DNA of 64,000 nt. Origin: Scleroderma bovista (taxonomy: Eukaryota > Basidiomycota > Agaricomycetes > Boletales > Sclerodermataceae). Within the stretch, counting starts at the first letter, position 1. Every line of letters begins with the position of its first letter. The stretch covers positions 1 through 64,000 of the forward strand of contig JAYMGJ010000296.1 of NCBI GenBank assembly GCA_037178675.1, read 5' to 3'. Position numbers and translations under genes: made by a program. Below are positions 1 to 11,625 of the stretch, one piece after another. Below the pieces are notes generated by a model, which saw only the letters and a list, made by a program, of their open reading frames with translations, was not told the origin of the DNA and did not search any database.

Positions 1-1468
1 GAGGATTCTCAGTTTCCGCAGCCGCACTGTTGGATACGTCAGTTCCTGCTTGTACAGAACTGACGATCTCACATAGTAGAAATCTCAATGCCTTGATAAG
101 CGGCCGATGCCTGCATTATGGCAGACACAATTCCCAAGAATCTGTTGAGAGGCGGCACATTAGCCGTCAATGGACCTGGGTTGATCCAATACTATAGACG
201 GAAAAGGGTCAGACAGATCAAACCGCGAGGGAGTAGGACAAACCTTGAACCCCAGCCGTATATGGTTTGGTCCTCCGCCAAGATCAATAATGAGACCAAT
301 GACAATCAGGACAAAGATCATGATCACTGCGATAGATAAATAAGGTGAATACAAAAAGAAGTGATACCTTACATTTCACCAGGCTGAATCCAAATTCGGC
401 TTGCGGTCAATAAGTCCTTGCCACACATCGTGTTAAGTAAAGAAAAAGCATACTTTCTCCGAAATATCTGTACCAATGTCCTGAGATCGGATAAGCACGC
501 ACTTTTTCAAGTGCTCACCTGACACCAAAAATATTGACCAGAAGAATCACACCCAGGATTAACACTGTATAAGCCTCGAGGTGCTGGACCTACGAATCGT
601 TCGGGAACAAATACTATTGAAATGATTGTTGTGGGCTTACTTTCCATAACGTCAAAAGCAGCCTGGCGCCGGAGATCTCGGCAGGGATGGTAACCCTATT
701 GAAAAGTCTATCGCACACCAATACAGAGCCATGGATTAACTTACGCGTTGGTCTACATAGTATATGGATGTTGACAGCGATTCGTCCACGACATTCCAGA
801 AGGGAAGCTTACGAAAAAGTAATTCTACAAAATGATGAGAAGGTTAATTGTACAAGGCACCGAAGTGAACTTGCCCATCCAACCTGGTATGATGGATCAG
901 CCTACGTTTTAGACAACAGGTGGCATACATACCGAGAAACCGAGGGCCTCGTCAACCCATCGGGACGCTATGGTCGTCCATGGGTTTACTGCGGGGATAC
1001 CAAAAGCGAGCGACGGGACGTACCATAATATGGGAATGAGCCAGCGACTGGAGCCATGGAGGTCATTTCCCCGATGGAACAAAGTGAACTATCGCATGAT
1101 CAGTGGGGGGGACACTAAACTCTGAAAACCCACCCGGGGACTCACGCGAAGGCAACCGATCCAACGAACGCATACGCAAAGAGTGCACCGACTGGCCCAG
1201 CACCACTGATAGCTTGGCCAGACCCGAGGAATAAGCCTGTTCCGATAGTTCCTGCGATCTAGACGCCATCAAGATGAATAAGCGCTTGAAATTGTGTGCA
1301 ATTAAACCCACGGCAATCCTACAGAAGTCAGACACGGCAGAAGCTGACGGATCATACTTACATTTGAACATGTCGTTGTTTGAGTTTCCGCTGTGGGCCG
1401 TATGCAGGTTCCGCGCCAGCTGGATCACCGTTTGCTTCGAGACCGAGAAGATGGACGGCGGGGTCCAT
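1..1468 (-). CDS. Amino-acid permease (fungal AAT/YAT type), 3' part outside window
   Basis: Plasma-membrane amino-acid/proton symporter of the fungal permease family. The start ATG is at 1466-1468 and the gene runs off the left edge. Exons rebuilt on the minus strand: 1362-1468, 1308-1318 (11 nt), 1146-1251, 1024-1088 and several more toward position 1. Joined, they give family landmarks in order: a basic stretch ending RHVQM, the first membrane helix with GTIGTGLFLGSG, then SIGEMTSMAPVAGSF, RWVDEALGF, IPAEISGA, FGETEF and GLIIDLGGGPNH. The 11-nt micro-exon is needed to keep frame; without it the gene looks frameshifted. It is divergent from the GatA gene. Family call is firm; substrate cannot be told. 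Confidence 0.85.
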
Positions 1469-2131
1469 CCTGAATAGTTGGGAGGGAGGGGACAAGAGAT
1501 CAGCCGAGTGAAAGAGTTGTAGAGCAATTATAGGTGGCCAATGGCCAAGGGGGGTGGCGTTTGACAGCAGTCCCTTGCTTTAGTCACACTGGATTTGCCT
1601 GGTCTGCCATCGGGAACCGAACAGATCCCCACGAACCCAATGGCGAAGCCTGAAAAGGCACGCGCGCTGGTGATATTCGTGGAAGGAGTTCGTCGAAGCA
1701 AAGAAAACTGTTCTTTCGGCCAAGATGCCTGCCTCGCATCTCCCACGGGGCCAAACATTTGGAGTTGCATTCATTGTTCCCAAACTCATCGCCAGTGGAG
1801 TGATCGTAACATCAGTACAGGTATAACGCAATCTCACCATATCCGAGGGAGCGACGGGTTCCACAAATGATGGTACCATGGCAGAGGCTATCGGATATCG
1901 GTGTCTTTGGAAGGTCCCTGGGTGAGGGAATACAAGGCATGAGCGCCCTCCGTAACCTTGCCAATGCTATTGTGAACGCTCGCCAAAAGTACGGTAGTAC
2001 ATACCTCGCCACCCGAATGGTACTTTGTACCGCCTTCGCCCCACAGAGGCGACAAAAATTCGATGCGGTGGTTGGTGGCGGCGGCAGTCCAAGTCGGATC
2101 CGGAAGTCGGAAGTCACGCGTCACGTCCCAA
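1469..2131. other. Intergenic stretch between divergent permease and GatA genes
   Basis: About 660 bases between two divergent start codons, so it should hold both promoters. Short open frames on both strands overlap each other, lack family motifs and do not extend through plausible introns. I see no gene here that I can support. Confidence 0.5.
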
Positions 2132-4038
2132 ATGCTCGCAAGATGCACTCGACAGTGGTGTAGCGAGCCGCGCATCCCAGCCAGAGGCATTGCTCATAGT
2201 ATCAACGCCCTCGTCTCCCTCACAGCCGGTGCTACAGAGGATGGCGGAAGACTGCGAGTAGCCATCAAAGACAACATCTGCACCTCTTCTTTTACAACAA
2301 CATGCTCATCCGCCATGCTCTGCCGTTAGTTAACTCGCCATGCTCTTTCCCGCTTGCACTTATGTTTAAAGCTGTAGACTATCGTTCTCCCTTTGATGCC
2401 ACCGTCGTCAGGTTGCTTCGTGGTGCTGGTGCACATGTCATTGGAAAAGCTAACTGCGATGAATTTGGCATGGGGTAAGCTCTACGTTCTCCACCCAGCC
2501 CAGGCTTCGCAGTGCCACGTTCCTGATTACGCTAGTTCTCTCAATGAACACTCTGTCCACGGTTCAGTTACGAACCCATTTCAGGCACATAACGCTGCCA
2601 ACATTGTCAAGGGCGACATTGAACGTAGATCGGCGGGAGGCAGTTCAGGCGGGAGCGCTGCAAGTGTGGCTGCAGGGATGTGCGACGTGTCAGTCACAAT
2701 GCAAGTTTAGAACAAAGTGCCGTACTCACGAATTCATTGTACCTAGGGCACTAGGCACTGATACGGGTGGCTCTGTGAGGCTTCCTGCATCCTACTGCGG
2801 TGTTGTGGGCCTGAAGCCTTCCTACGGTCTGATCAGTCGGTCCGTTTCCCCTTCATTTGTACTTGCACGTCGGCCGAGATTCATCCGGTTAGATGGGGTG
2901 TTATCTCCTTCGCGGACAGCCTCGATTGTGTTGGTGTCTTAGGTAAATCCGTCGATACCGTGAAACAAGTTTTTGGTGGGGGTCAATTCGCGAACTCGGA
3001 TCAGTTATTAATGGCAGTTTAGATGTCATATCAGTATATGATCCCCGAGACCCCACCGCAGCCACACTCGACCTTCGAGAGAAGGCACGCCTTGCAAGTG
3101 ACCCTGGCTTTCCCACCGCAAATTGCTCCCCTTCTCTGGAAAATCTTCGGATAGGTATACCCCAGGAATATTTCCCATCAGAGCTTGAACCCAGCATTGC
3201 ACACATATTACGCACCGTTCTCCGTCGCCTCAAAGCCTCAGGTGCATCTCTCATACCAGTTAACATCCCTGCAACGCAGTTCGCACTCAGCGCATACTAT
3301 GTCATTGCAAGCGCCGAAGCATCCAGTAACCTTGCTCGTTTTGACGGGGTGCGATACGGTACGTCATCATTTCCGTCCTTCGAGCCTCGATGCTGTGATG
3401 GGCCACACTAACGTATTGATCGTATCGCCTCAATGGTACGAATGGCTTGAACAGGATTTCAGGCCTCTGCTCCATCAAGGGTCACGCCAACAAAGTCCAG
3501 TGACGTTTATGCCCTCTCGCGCTCCAAAAGCTTTGGAAATGAAGTTCAGAAACGCATTTTGCTCGGGACATACGCTCTTACTGCGGAGTAGGTACTTCAT
3601 CAATTACGTTATGCTTGCTTCACAGAACACCCCATTTACAGTGCCTTTGACAACTACTTCTTACAAGCTCAACACGTGCGCACACATATTAAAGCGGACT
3701 TCAACAAGGTTTTCCGTATTCCAAGTGTCCAATTGGCATCGCCATCTTCACCGGAGAACGGTGTTGATGTCTTGCTCCATCCATCCGCCATTCGCACTGC
3801 ACCACCACTCGGCAGCAGCGGGCACGAAACCTCCACGGACGGTGATGGTGCATCAGGACCGAGCGAATACTTGCAAGACGTGATGACGGTACCCGCTTCC
3901 TTGGCTGGCCTCCCGGCACTCAGTGTCCCCGCTGGGTTGGGGGCTGATGGATGGCCTGTAGGTGTAAGTGTGGTTGGACAATGGGGGTGCGATGACCTTG
4001 TCTTACGTGTTGGAGAGGCTATCGAAAAGCTCTGCTGA
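2132..4038 (+). CDS. HER2: Glutamyl-tRNA(Gln) amidotransferase subunit A, mitochondrial
   Basis: Catalytic amidase subunit of the mitochondrial GatFAB-type complex that converts Glu-tRNA(Gln) to Gln-tRNA(Gln). Exons: 2132-2324, 2378-2474, 2536-2679, 2747-2839, 2893-2975, 3023-3358, 3455-3587, 3642-4038, giving 491 residues in one frame. The amidase-signature triad is visible: Lys in VAIKDNICT, cis-Ser in [14 protein letters not shown], and Ser in [11 protein letters not shown]. Later landmarks are [11 protein letters not shown] and [10 protein letters not shown]. The start at 2132 gives a short N-terminus with several Arg residues, fitting mitochondrial import. A tempting acceptor at 3625 breaks frame; the one at 3641 restores it and gives a family-like sequence. 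It converges with the carrier gene downstream. Confidence 0.92.
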
Positions 4039-4240
4039 AGGATGTTTCGTAGGACCTCCACGGGTGCACATGCAACGGAGTGGTGGCTTTTGGGTAACCT
4101 GCATGACTAGTGTACATATTGACGTGGATCGTAGTAATGAGGAAAGGATAATGTACGAATGAACCCTTGAATGAGCAGTACCATCTATCAATAAGGGGAT
4201 TAGTAGGTGAGCGTGGATAGGTCGTCTAGATAAGAAGTCG

Positions 4241-5432
4241 CTACCCCCAGCGAAGGACACCTTCATAAATCGAATACATAACGGCTGCATTAGGGACGAC
4301 ACGCATAAGGTGCGCACTGAGTCCTCCGTAGAGTGACCGTGCACCTTCCTCAGCGATCACGGTACGCAGGGTTTGCCAGAGACCAGTGTATTTAACGACG
4401 CCGTTGACATGTGGCTGACGCAATCGCGTCCGCAATACCTTGAGCAATTGTTGAGCCAACTTCCGGTCCTCATCATGGACAAAACACACACCTCATGTGG
4501 ATAAGTAATCAGACTTGCAACACACTTGGCCATGCCTGCGCTACCCAGCATACCCGTCCACTCGGCAATACCTCCGCGACCTTCCGCACTGGCAGATATT
4601 CGCTTCAATCGTTCGTACAGCACCCACTGAATCGTTCCCTCGGTGACGCCGAGGTAGCTTGCGCTAAGGCCCTTGTAGAACCCCCGAATACCCTCCTCCC
4701 TAACTATTTGCTTTATCATTGAAGTAGTACCTCCAATCATGCGCCGGGATCCCGATGACGTCGTTGCATCGGGCTTTGTGCTTGCCAATGTGCCAGTGCT
4801 TTGATGCTCTGCAGTGAGTTGCATACGCGTCTTGACAACCCATATCGGATTCGTTACCGTCCCGGTAGCAATCCCAGCCAGTGCTGCAGCCGTGAGGTGT
4901 ACATAGGAGTTCTCCACTCCATTGTTGAAACGATTCGCGATGACCTGCTTGCCATTACCGTATGTGAAGAAGTTGATCGACCGCGCGGGAACGACGCCTA
5001 CAAGCGTCGGCACAAGGCCCTTAAAAAGGGCACGATAAGACTCGTACCGAGAGATGTCACTGCGAGTGTCATTTGTGGGTGGGATTTCGGAACGAGTGCT
5101 ACGGCAATAGCTCACCGAATGATATACCACGTCTCTACAAAATTCCATAGCAGTCCACCGGATCGGTGCTGGAGTGCTGCAACGCCATTGCCGCCGACGA
5201 CAAGGGGTACGTGCTTCTCCTGAAAGAGGCTAGACTGCAAGCGCGTTTTGACGACGTCGAATGGGCTTGTCACGATCGCGCCGCACATACCACCGAGCCT
5301 GTGCGATGTGAGTATGCCTTCCGCGAGAGAAAGCCAGAAAACGTACCCCCCAGCAGCAAAGTGCTGCCATGATTTTGCTGGAAGCCAGCCGGAACTGGGC
5401 TTGGATGTCTCTACGAGTGCGGGGCTCGACAT
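4241..5432 (-). CDS. RIM2: Mitochondrial pyrimidine nucleotide carrier (Rim2/SLC25A33-36 type)
   Basis: Inner-mitochondrial-membrane carrier, predicted to exchange pyrimidine nucleotides to supply mitochondrial DNA and RNA synthesis. Exons on the minus strand: 5347-5432, 5116-5298, 4492-5059, 4241-4438; total 344 residues. Three mitochondrial-carrier signatures are present: SPFDVVKTRLQ, NPIWVVKTRMQ and YPHEVLRTRLRQ. The last, with Glu in place of the usual Asp and a following RTRLRQ, is typical of the Rim2 branch, as is the sequence GLVPTLVGVVPARSINFFTY. The start codon lies 149 bases from that of RPC25 on the other strand, suggesting a shared promoter. Assignment to the Rim2 subfamily is by motif; transport was not tested. 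Confidence 0.88.
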
Positions 5433-5581
5433 GGCGCGAGTCGATACGTGTCTCCAGGTCGCTGGACCTCTAAATTTGCAAGACTTTGGCGTACCCAAAT
5501 TTTCTGCGCGCACGTGATCCGAGATTAGTATTTGCTGCCTATTACATAAGCCATATATGGCTGATTTGGAAAGACTCCGTC

Positions 5582-6508
5582 ATGTTCGTGCTTTCCATTA
5601 TCAAGGTATGTTTCTGTGGCCATAAACATCCAGCCAGACCTGATCTACCCTAGGACACGATTCCCATCCCGCCTGCAAACTTCGGCATCCCCACAGAGAA
5701 AGCCCTGATCAACGAGATTAACAAGAAATACGCGAACAGAGTGCTGCATGATGTCGGACTGTGCATCTGTGTGTTCGACCTTGCCGAGGCCGGCGAGGGA
5801 AAAGTGCGCTATGGAGATGGATTTCTCTGGTACAAAGGTATGTTTATCTTTTTCGATGATCGTGCGCTCACCAACTTCACACAGTCAAATTCCGCTTGGT
5901 CGTGTTTAGACCATTCGCGTCCGAGGTCATCCTCGCAAAAGTCAAGTCCTCTGATGAAGACGGTATACGATGTCTGTCCCCGGCGTTGGTTCGCATTCCC
6001 TGCTGCTAACTGGCCTCCGCCCAGTAACCATTGGTTTCTTCGATGACATGTATGTGCCGCTCGCCTACCTTCCTCAACCTTCTGCATTGTACGTGAATCC
6101 ACCGCATGTAAGCCGTCACATGTATTCTGATGGCTAATCTACGGCAGCGATCCAAACGAGAGAGCCCATTTCTGGCTGCCAGATTCGAACGCAACAACAG
6201 CACACGAACTACTAGAATCTCCAACAGCGGACCGGATGTATATCGACCAGGGAGAGATCGTACGTGTTAGAATAGAAGCAGACGAGTTCTACGACGACGA
6301 GCCTGGTCCACCCAAAGCCGCCGAGGGTGTCGCCATCAAACGGGAGGCACGCAGACCTCCTTATACTGTGATCGTAAGCCGGTTCCTAAAGCATACCTCA
6401 GCGATATCGCTCACGGCAGCGCAGTGCTCAATATCAGAGCAGGGACTTGGTCCAGTGCCCTGGTGGAGGAATGCTTTACCTGACGGAGATACGATGGAGG
6501 AGGGTTGA
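5582..6508 (+). CDS. RPC25: RNA polymerase III subunit RPC25 (RPC8/Rpb7 homologue)
   Basis: Stalk subunit of RNA polymerase III, the paralogue of Rpb7, which pairs with Rpc17 for initiation on tRNA and 5S genes. Exons: 5582-5605, 5654-5837, 5885-5971, 6025-6088, 6148-6373, 6425-6508; 222 residues. The N-terminus MFVLSIIKDTIPIPP, then YANRVLHDVGLCICVFDL, GDGFLWYKVKFRLVVFRPF and TIGFFDDMYVPLAYLP match the Rpb7-like N-terminal domain. The C-terminal half carries the OB-fold region and ends near GLGPVPWW. First exon is only 24 nt. Donor at 5972 (GTCTGT) was chosen over one at 5963 because only it keeps the TIGFFDD motif in frame. Confidence 0.92.
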
Positions 6509-6676
6509 TTTTGCGTTTGCCGGAACTCAGGACTTGACTTGCCACTCTTGCGGCGACAGTTGAATCAGCTGTGGTACGTGTACTAAATTATCGATTGTCC
6601 CATCATCATGGCAGTATTGAGGTAGGCGGGTAGCGGAAAAAGGCAATTATATACAATCCGATATAGTACATGCATG

Positions 6677-8293
6677 CTATGCGGAATACTCTAGCTTGGC
6701 TGTAGAGATATGACTGAGCAGAAGACTTTGAATGTTCAGTCGATGACTTACTTTCATGCTTCTTAGCGTCACCGACTTTCCGTGCAGCTTTGGTGAGATC
6801 TTCCTGGATAACATATTCGCTGGTACGGATGAGCGCAGCCCACAGAATTCCTGGTAGCCAACTTACCGATCATCGCGTATGGCGAACATGCCTGCTTCAG
6901 TAATCACGTTGCGCAAGTCGGCGCCATTGAAGGCATCCGTAAGCTAAGGAAGGTGATCCAATAAGTGGTTTCTCATAATTTGCGTCACGACAAACCTTTA
7001 CAATGGCCTCGTAATCAATATCGCCACTCTTATTCACTGGCTGCGCGTGGATTTTCAGGATCTCTAACCGTGCTTGTTCGTTTGGCAGAGGTATTTCAAT
7101 TTTACGATCCAAACGCCCAGGTCGCAAAAGTGCAGGATCAAGCGTATCTGGTCGGTTTGTAGCCATGATTAATTTCGTCTTTCCCAGTGAATCGAAGCCA
7201 TCCATTTGGTTGAGGAGCTACCTCGGGTGAGCGATCAAATCCTACTATGAAATAAGCCAAGTTACCTCCATCAGTGTCCTTTGTATCTCCCTGTCGGCGC
7301 TCGTTCCTTCTGAGAACCTTCTCCCTCCGATAGCATCAATTTCGTCCATAAATATCACACATGGTTCATGGTCCTTTGCATACCCAAACATTTCTCTGAC
7401 TACACGAGCAGATTCGCCAATGTACTTGTCGACGATGGCGGACGAGACCACTTTGAGAAAGTTGGTTTGGAGAGTGGCGGCGACTGCACGTGCAAGTAGT
7501 GTCTTGCCCGTGCCGGGCGGGCCATAAAGAAGAACGCCCTTAGGAGGTGTTATACCCACGCGGATGAAAAGCTCTGGGTTAAGGAGGGGAAGTTCAATCA
7601 CCTAGGGAGCGAAAATGAGTGCGTTGGTTTTAGCTTCCGGATTAATCCACTAGCATACATACCTCTCGGAGCTCCCGCACTTGCTCGGATAAACCGCCAA
7701 TGCCCGCAAAGGAGGCACCTCCTGGATCCTCTAGGCTCATCTTATATACTAGGGGATCAACCTCGCGCGGCAGAATGCGCATGATGGTAAGAGTGGTCAT
7801 ATCGAGAGAGACACGCGTTCCTGATTTGAGCTTGGCTGCTGAAAGGGCTGGTCGATATGAGACGACATATCGTGGTCCGGAGGATGCTTTAACGATGACT
7901 TGAAAAACGAAAGTCACGCAAGGAGTGGAAGTGAGAGGCAGACATGTCACCTACATCGTTCATCGTCGAGCTGCTTCATGACTTCACCGATGATCTGACC
8001 GACTGACTGAACGGCTTTAATATCGTTCTCTGTCTGGGCAAAGTCCTTTTCGAGGTCCTTGAGCGAAAAGCGTACTGGCAAAGCGAGAGTTGAGTACCCA
8101 GAAACGCAAGTGGGACAGAGATGATACAAACAATTCTTGAGACTCTGGCTGATATTATCGTGGGCCCGCATTTTCTGGGATGAGGTCAGTAGGCCAGTAG
8201 ACGAGATTCGCCACAATGTACTTCACGATAACTCTTGAGAGCATTCTTTCTTCGTTCGTCCATCGCGCCTGACGAGGGTGAAGGTGAGTCCAT
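6677..8293 (-). CDS. RPT4: 26S proteasome regulatory ATPase Rpt4 (PSMC6)
   Basis: One of six AAA+ ATPases of the 19S base that unfold substrates for the proteasome. Nine exons on the minus strand: 8222-8293, 8132-8174, 7955-8074, 7663-7898, 7266-7601, 6996-7217, 6867-6943, 6752-6819, 6677-6699; 398 residues, normal for the family. Visible: N-terminal helical region, Walker A GPPGTGKT, Walker [15 protein letters not shown], second region of homology with [20 protein letters not shown], and the Rpt4-like end GDAKKHETKLEYSA. The sequence [15 protein letters not shown] distinguishes Rpt4 from the other Rpt proteins. The last exon is 23 nt. It converges on RPC25 and is divergent from the tRNA and WD40 genes. 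Confidence 0.95.
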
Positions 8294-8387
8294 TGCGGGG
8301 TGAGATGATGCGCGAAGGAGCTGAAGGACGCGTCAGTGCGGCGTTGAAATAGCCGTCTACTATTGCACGACGAGGACAGCTTGCGTC

Positions 8388-8467
8388 GGCCTGGTGGTCT
8401 AGTAGTATGATTCCTTCTTAGGGTTTCCAAATGGAGGAGGTCCCGGGTTCAATTCCCGGCCAGGCCC
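8388..8467 (+). tRNA. tRNA-Pro (anticodon AGG) with 8-nt intron
   Basis: Cloverleaf folds by hand. The 7-bp acceptor GGCCTGG/CCAGGCC is perfect (8388-8394 with 8460-8466) and the discriminator C is 8467. The anticodon stem is CCTTC/GGAGG (8413-8417 with 8433-8437, one T-G pair), and the anticodon AGG is at 8420-8422. The T stem is CCGGG/CCCGG with loop TTCAATT. The anticodon loop is 15 nt instead of 7, which fits an 8-nt intron (8424-8431) after position 37, the canonical eukaryotic site. The internal B box GGTTCAATTCC is close to consensus. It lies 94 bases upstream of the RPT4 start on the other strand. Confidence 0.9.
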
Positions 8468-8480
8468 ACTTTGAGCGTGC

Positions 8481-8488
8481 TTTTTTTT
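8481..8488 (+). terminator. RNA polymerase III terminator (T8) of tRNA-Pro
   Basis: Run of eight T residues starting 13 bases after the tRNA discriminator base, the usual Pol III stop. Confidence 0.8.
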
Positions 8489-8623
8489 CTTCACCACAGC
8501 TGCATCTCGGCAACTCGCGGGCCGCTCTGTCTTCTCCCCTAGCCGCATCAGCACAATTGCTTTCACTCTCTCAAATATTCCTACTGTTCCACGACTCACC
8601 CCGTTTCCCTTCTTTGTGTTTAG

Positions 8624-11600
8624 ATGGTAGACGAAATCAGGCACGAGATAATCGACATTGACGACTTGGATCTCGTATGTACCGGCGAACGTCATATTGT
8701 TCGAATTGACCGACCGTCGTCTCCGCGAGCTCGCAAGAACAAGCGTCGACCAGAAGTTATAGAATTGATCGATTCAGACGACGGCCACGACGTATCGGAT
8801 GCTTCTGCTTCACACACAGGATTACCGTGAGTCCCAGAATGGGGTCTTAGTATGGCTTTGATGGATGTCCAATCAATCCCATAGCAAGGAGCTGCACCTT
8901 CGCCGGTCAGCAGAAGGCCCAGCCTTACCACCATTGAAGAGACATGCAAACACTGCCATTATCGCAGCGCTCAACAGGTCTGGAAGACGTGACTTAAAGC
9001 GGAAAGCGAGCACGAGCACGATCGAGATTCTGTCGGACGACGAGATTGTTATTCCCGCCAAGGTTAGTTCCGCCCTGAATTTATCTTGGAAAAGCAACGT
9101 CTAATAAGTCGTCATAAGCGCACAAAGCTCAAGAGCCCTATACGCAAGCGCTCTCCCTCGGCTGGGGCTGATTGGGTTGAACCCCCATGGGAGTCTTCTG
9201 AAGATGAAGCCAAAGTTGGTTCTACTTGATTTATTTTTGCGATGCGATGTGTAACAAGTCAACACAAGCACACAAAACCAAAACTCGATAACCAAGTATG
9301 CGAGCTTCCCTTGGCTGAGATTGCTCCCCCGTGGGAGCCTTCGGAAGGCGAAGGAGGTATCGTTGACTCAGAGGATGACTGTGTCAACTTCCTGGCGTCT
9401 CTGGATATATCAGAGGATGCAAATGTACGTTATCTTTCTCATATTGTCATTTCTCTGCCATTTATCTCGATATAGTGGCTCCCGCTACCTGCGCGGAACA
9501 GGGCAGAAGATTTGACACCAGAATGCGTACCAACACGTTCTCCAAACAGGCCACCACCGCTCGATGCTTTGAATCCCAGGTTTCGTTCTGTCGTTAGCTA
9601 CGACCGACTGTACTTCAATCGTTCTAGTGAAAATCAATTAGGCAAGGTACCTGTTAATTTTATCCCGTTGCTCAACGCCACAAACGAGCATTGCAGATGT
9701 TTGGGAAAGCATGTTATCTTAGGCCGTTTTACCATTCACGTCGAAGGGACGCCATCCCACTCACTGGCTGTGTGCGTTCATCAAAGCTCTATTACGACCT
9801 TTCGTTTAACAAAATTGGCATCATTGCCAAATATCCTCACCTGACGTCTGGAGGTACGCTGGCAACGTTCTGAGTTCGCTATTTGTCTATTCAGCTGTCC
9901 AAAAGCGATTAGTAAGATTGTACAGGCTCCCGGGAAGATTGTCGTAGGCGCTGCTGCACTGGCAGGGGGTGCCGAACGTCCCGATGATGAAGGTCAGCAA
10001 TTGAATCCTTGTGACTTGTCCACATAACCAATACTACTCCGGAATGTGCATACGGAAGATCAGCCGCTGCCACCCGAAAATACAACAGGGACGCTTGTAG
10101 TATATAACCACGGTCATGGCAAATCTAGTGTCGGGAGCAACTACAAACACTCGTTTCACTCCGCATCGGTTCATAAAGTGCAGGCACACTGTCATACTCG
10201 CATGACCGATCGCGGTGAGTATACGTTAGTGCTATGAGATTCACACAACCTTAGACGTTTCCAGGTCTGACGACAAAATATTTTTGTGTAAATGATGTCG
10301 CTTTTAATCCCAACGAGTATGTTGCATCAAGCGTGTTTCTTCTTACGTATTACCTGATCCATGCAGTTCCTCCCAGTTCCTGTCGACGGGTCACGATTTC
10401 TCAGCGCAAGTCTGGGAAATCCCGGAGAATAGAAACCCTGGAAAGAGGGCGGCTGCCCCACGCATGATACGAAAGCGTGAGCATCACCCCTTCTCAGGAC
10501 CGGTTCTTTCTCCCTCACGTGTCCATGTAGTTTGCTTCGACGATGTTCCTCAGGAGATTATCTACAAGCATGATAGTTCTGTGCTTGCCATCCCATGCAC
10601 AGACGGGTGAGTAAGTGGTGCAGACGTGGTTGTGTTTTATTGAGTAGTGCTGCCTTCATAGGATAGTTTCCCTCTACAACACACGTGAGGTTTTTGAAGA
10701 TAGCCCTGATACGCCTATTTCGCTACATGACTTCCGGGTCGCACCTAACCTCATGGATCAAGCTGCGGGTGCGACAGTCTGGGGAAAGGAGTCGACGAAA
10801 GATCATTTGTTCACATCATCCGAGTCATCGGAGACGGAGGATGTTATCACAGGCTACCATCGTGCATGGGATACCCACAAGTACCGAATTGCGTTCCAGC
10901 TCGATGCCAAGGAACCTGGCAATGCCATGGCAATCGCACCAGACGGGTCTATACTTGTTCTTATTACTGGTGGTCCAGGACCCCGTCCACTGCGGTTGTA
11001 CGACGTGCGTAGACGAAATCAGAAGGCTTATGAAACAGAGGACCTCGAACCCTTGTCATCCAATCCGGACCATCATTCGGAGTTGGTGGATTGTGTGAGG
11101 TTCTCACCAGACGGACGACTTCTTGCTATTGGCCGGGGTGATAACAGGCTACATGTCTATGATATACGTGCCTTATCCAGGGGCCCGCTTTGCAAGTTCG
11201 AACACTGCGATTCCGACGTAGGTGGTGGTACAGCATATGGTGTCATTGAAGCAGGATGGGTCGAAGGCAGAGATCGACGAAGGATAGGAATCGTGAGCGG
11301 TGGGAACGATGGTTAGTCTCGCCTCTATCTCTTACGGGTGCTATAACTGACTTGCTACAAGGCTGCGTGCGGCTTTGGGAACCATCCTTGGCACCCTGCG
11401 ATAAATTACAGGGAATGGTTGTCGGAAGAACTGACTTTGATGTCGCACATTTTTCAATGGGAGACGGGTGCAAGGGTGAGATGCCGATAGTCATGTAAGT
11501 TGCAAGCCTTTGTGAAATGATTGTCCCTCTAAATGAACTATAGCGGTGATTCTGGGGGTGGATTGCACCTTTATGATTTGATGGATGGCGAAGGATGTGT

Positions 11601-11625
11601 CACCGGGAGGGCCTGGCCACAGTGA
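8624..11625 (+). CDS. WD40-repeat protein with SIM-like motifs, unknown function
   Basis: Fourteen exons give 758 residues in frame: 8624-8826, 8885-9062, 9119-9214, 9305-9424, 9476-9579, 9628-9646, 9697-9853, 9906-9992, 10059-10214, 10265-10316, 10367-10606, 10662-11311, 11362-11494, 11544-11625. The N-terminal 230 residues are charged and low in order. They hold hydrophobic-acidic clusters EIIDIDD, VIELIDSDD and TIEILSDDE that look like SUMO-interaction motifs, and a repeated PPWE(S/P)SE element in exons 3 and 4. The C-terminal part has WD repeats, e.g. FLSTGHDFSAQVWEIP, VDCVRFSPDGRLLAIG and GIVSGGNDGCVRLWEP. I do not recognise an orthologue; a chromatin or SUMO-linked scaffold is inference. 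Exon 6 (19 nt) is the least certain. Confidence 0.8.

Noticed and set aside
1340..1370. Apparent frameshift in the permease
   Set aside because: Resolved by the 11-nt micro-exon at 1308-1318 with normal GT-AG borders.
1063..1527. 154-codon minus-strand frame as a separate gene
   Set aside because: Other-frame reading across several permease exons and introns; the correct spliced frame gives the permease motifs.
3588..3641. Frameshift in GatA at the last intron
   Set aside because: It came from using the acceptor at 3625; the acceptor at 3641 keeps frame and family sequence.
8399..8695. 98-codon minus-strand frame over the tRNA
   Set aside because: It covers the tRNA-Pro and the start of the WD40 gene in antisense and has no motif.
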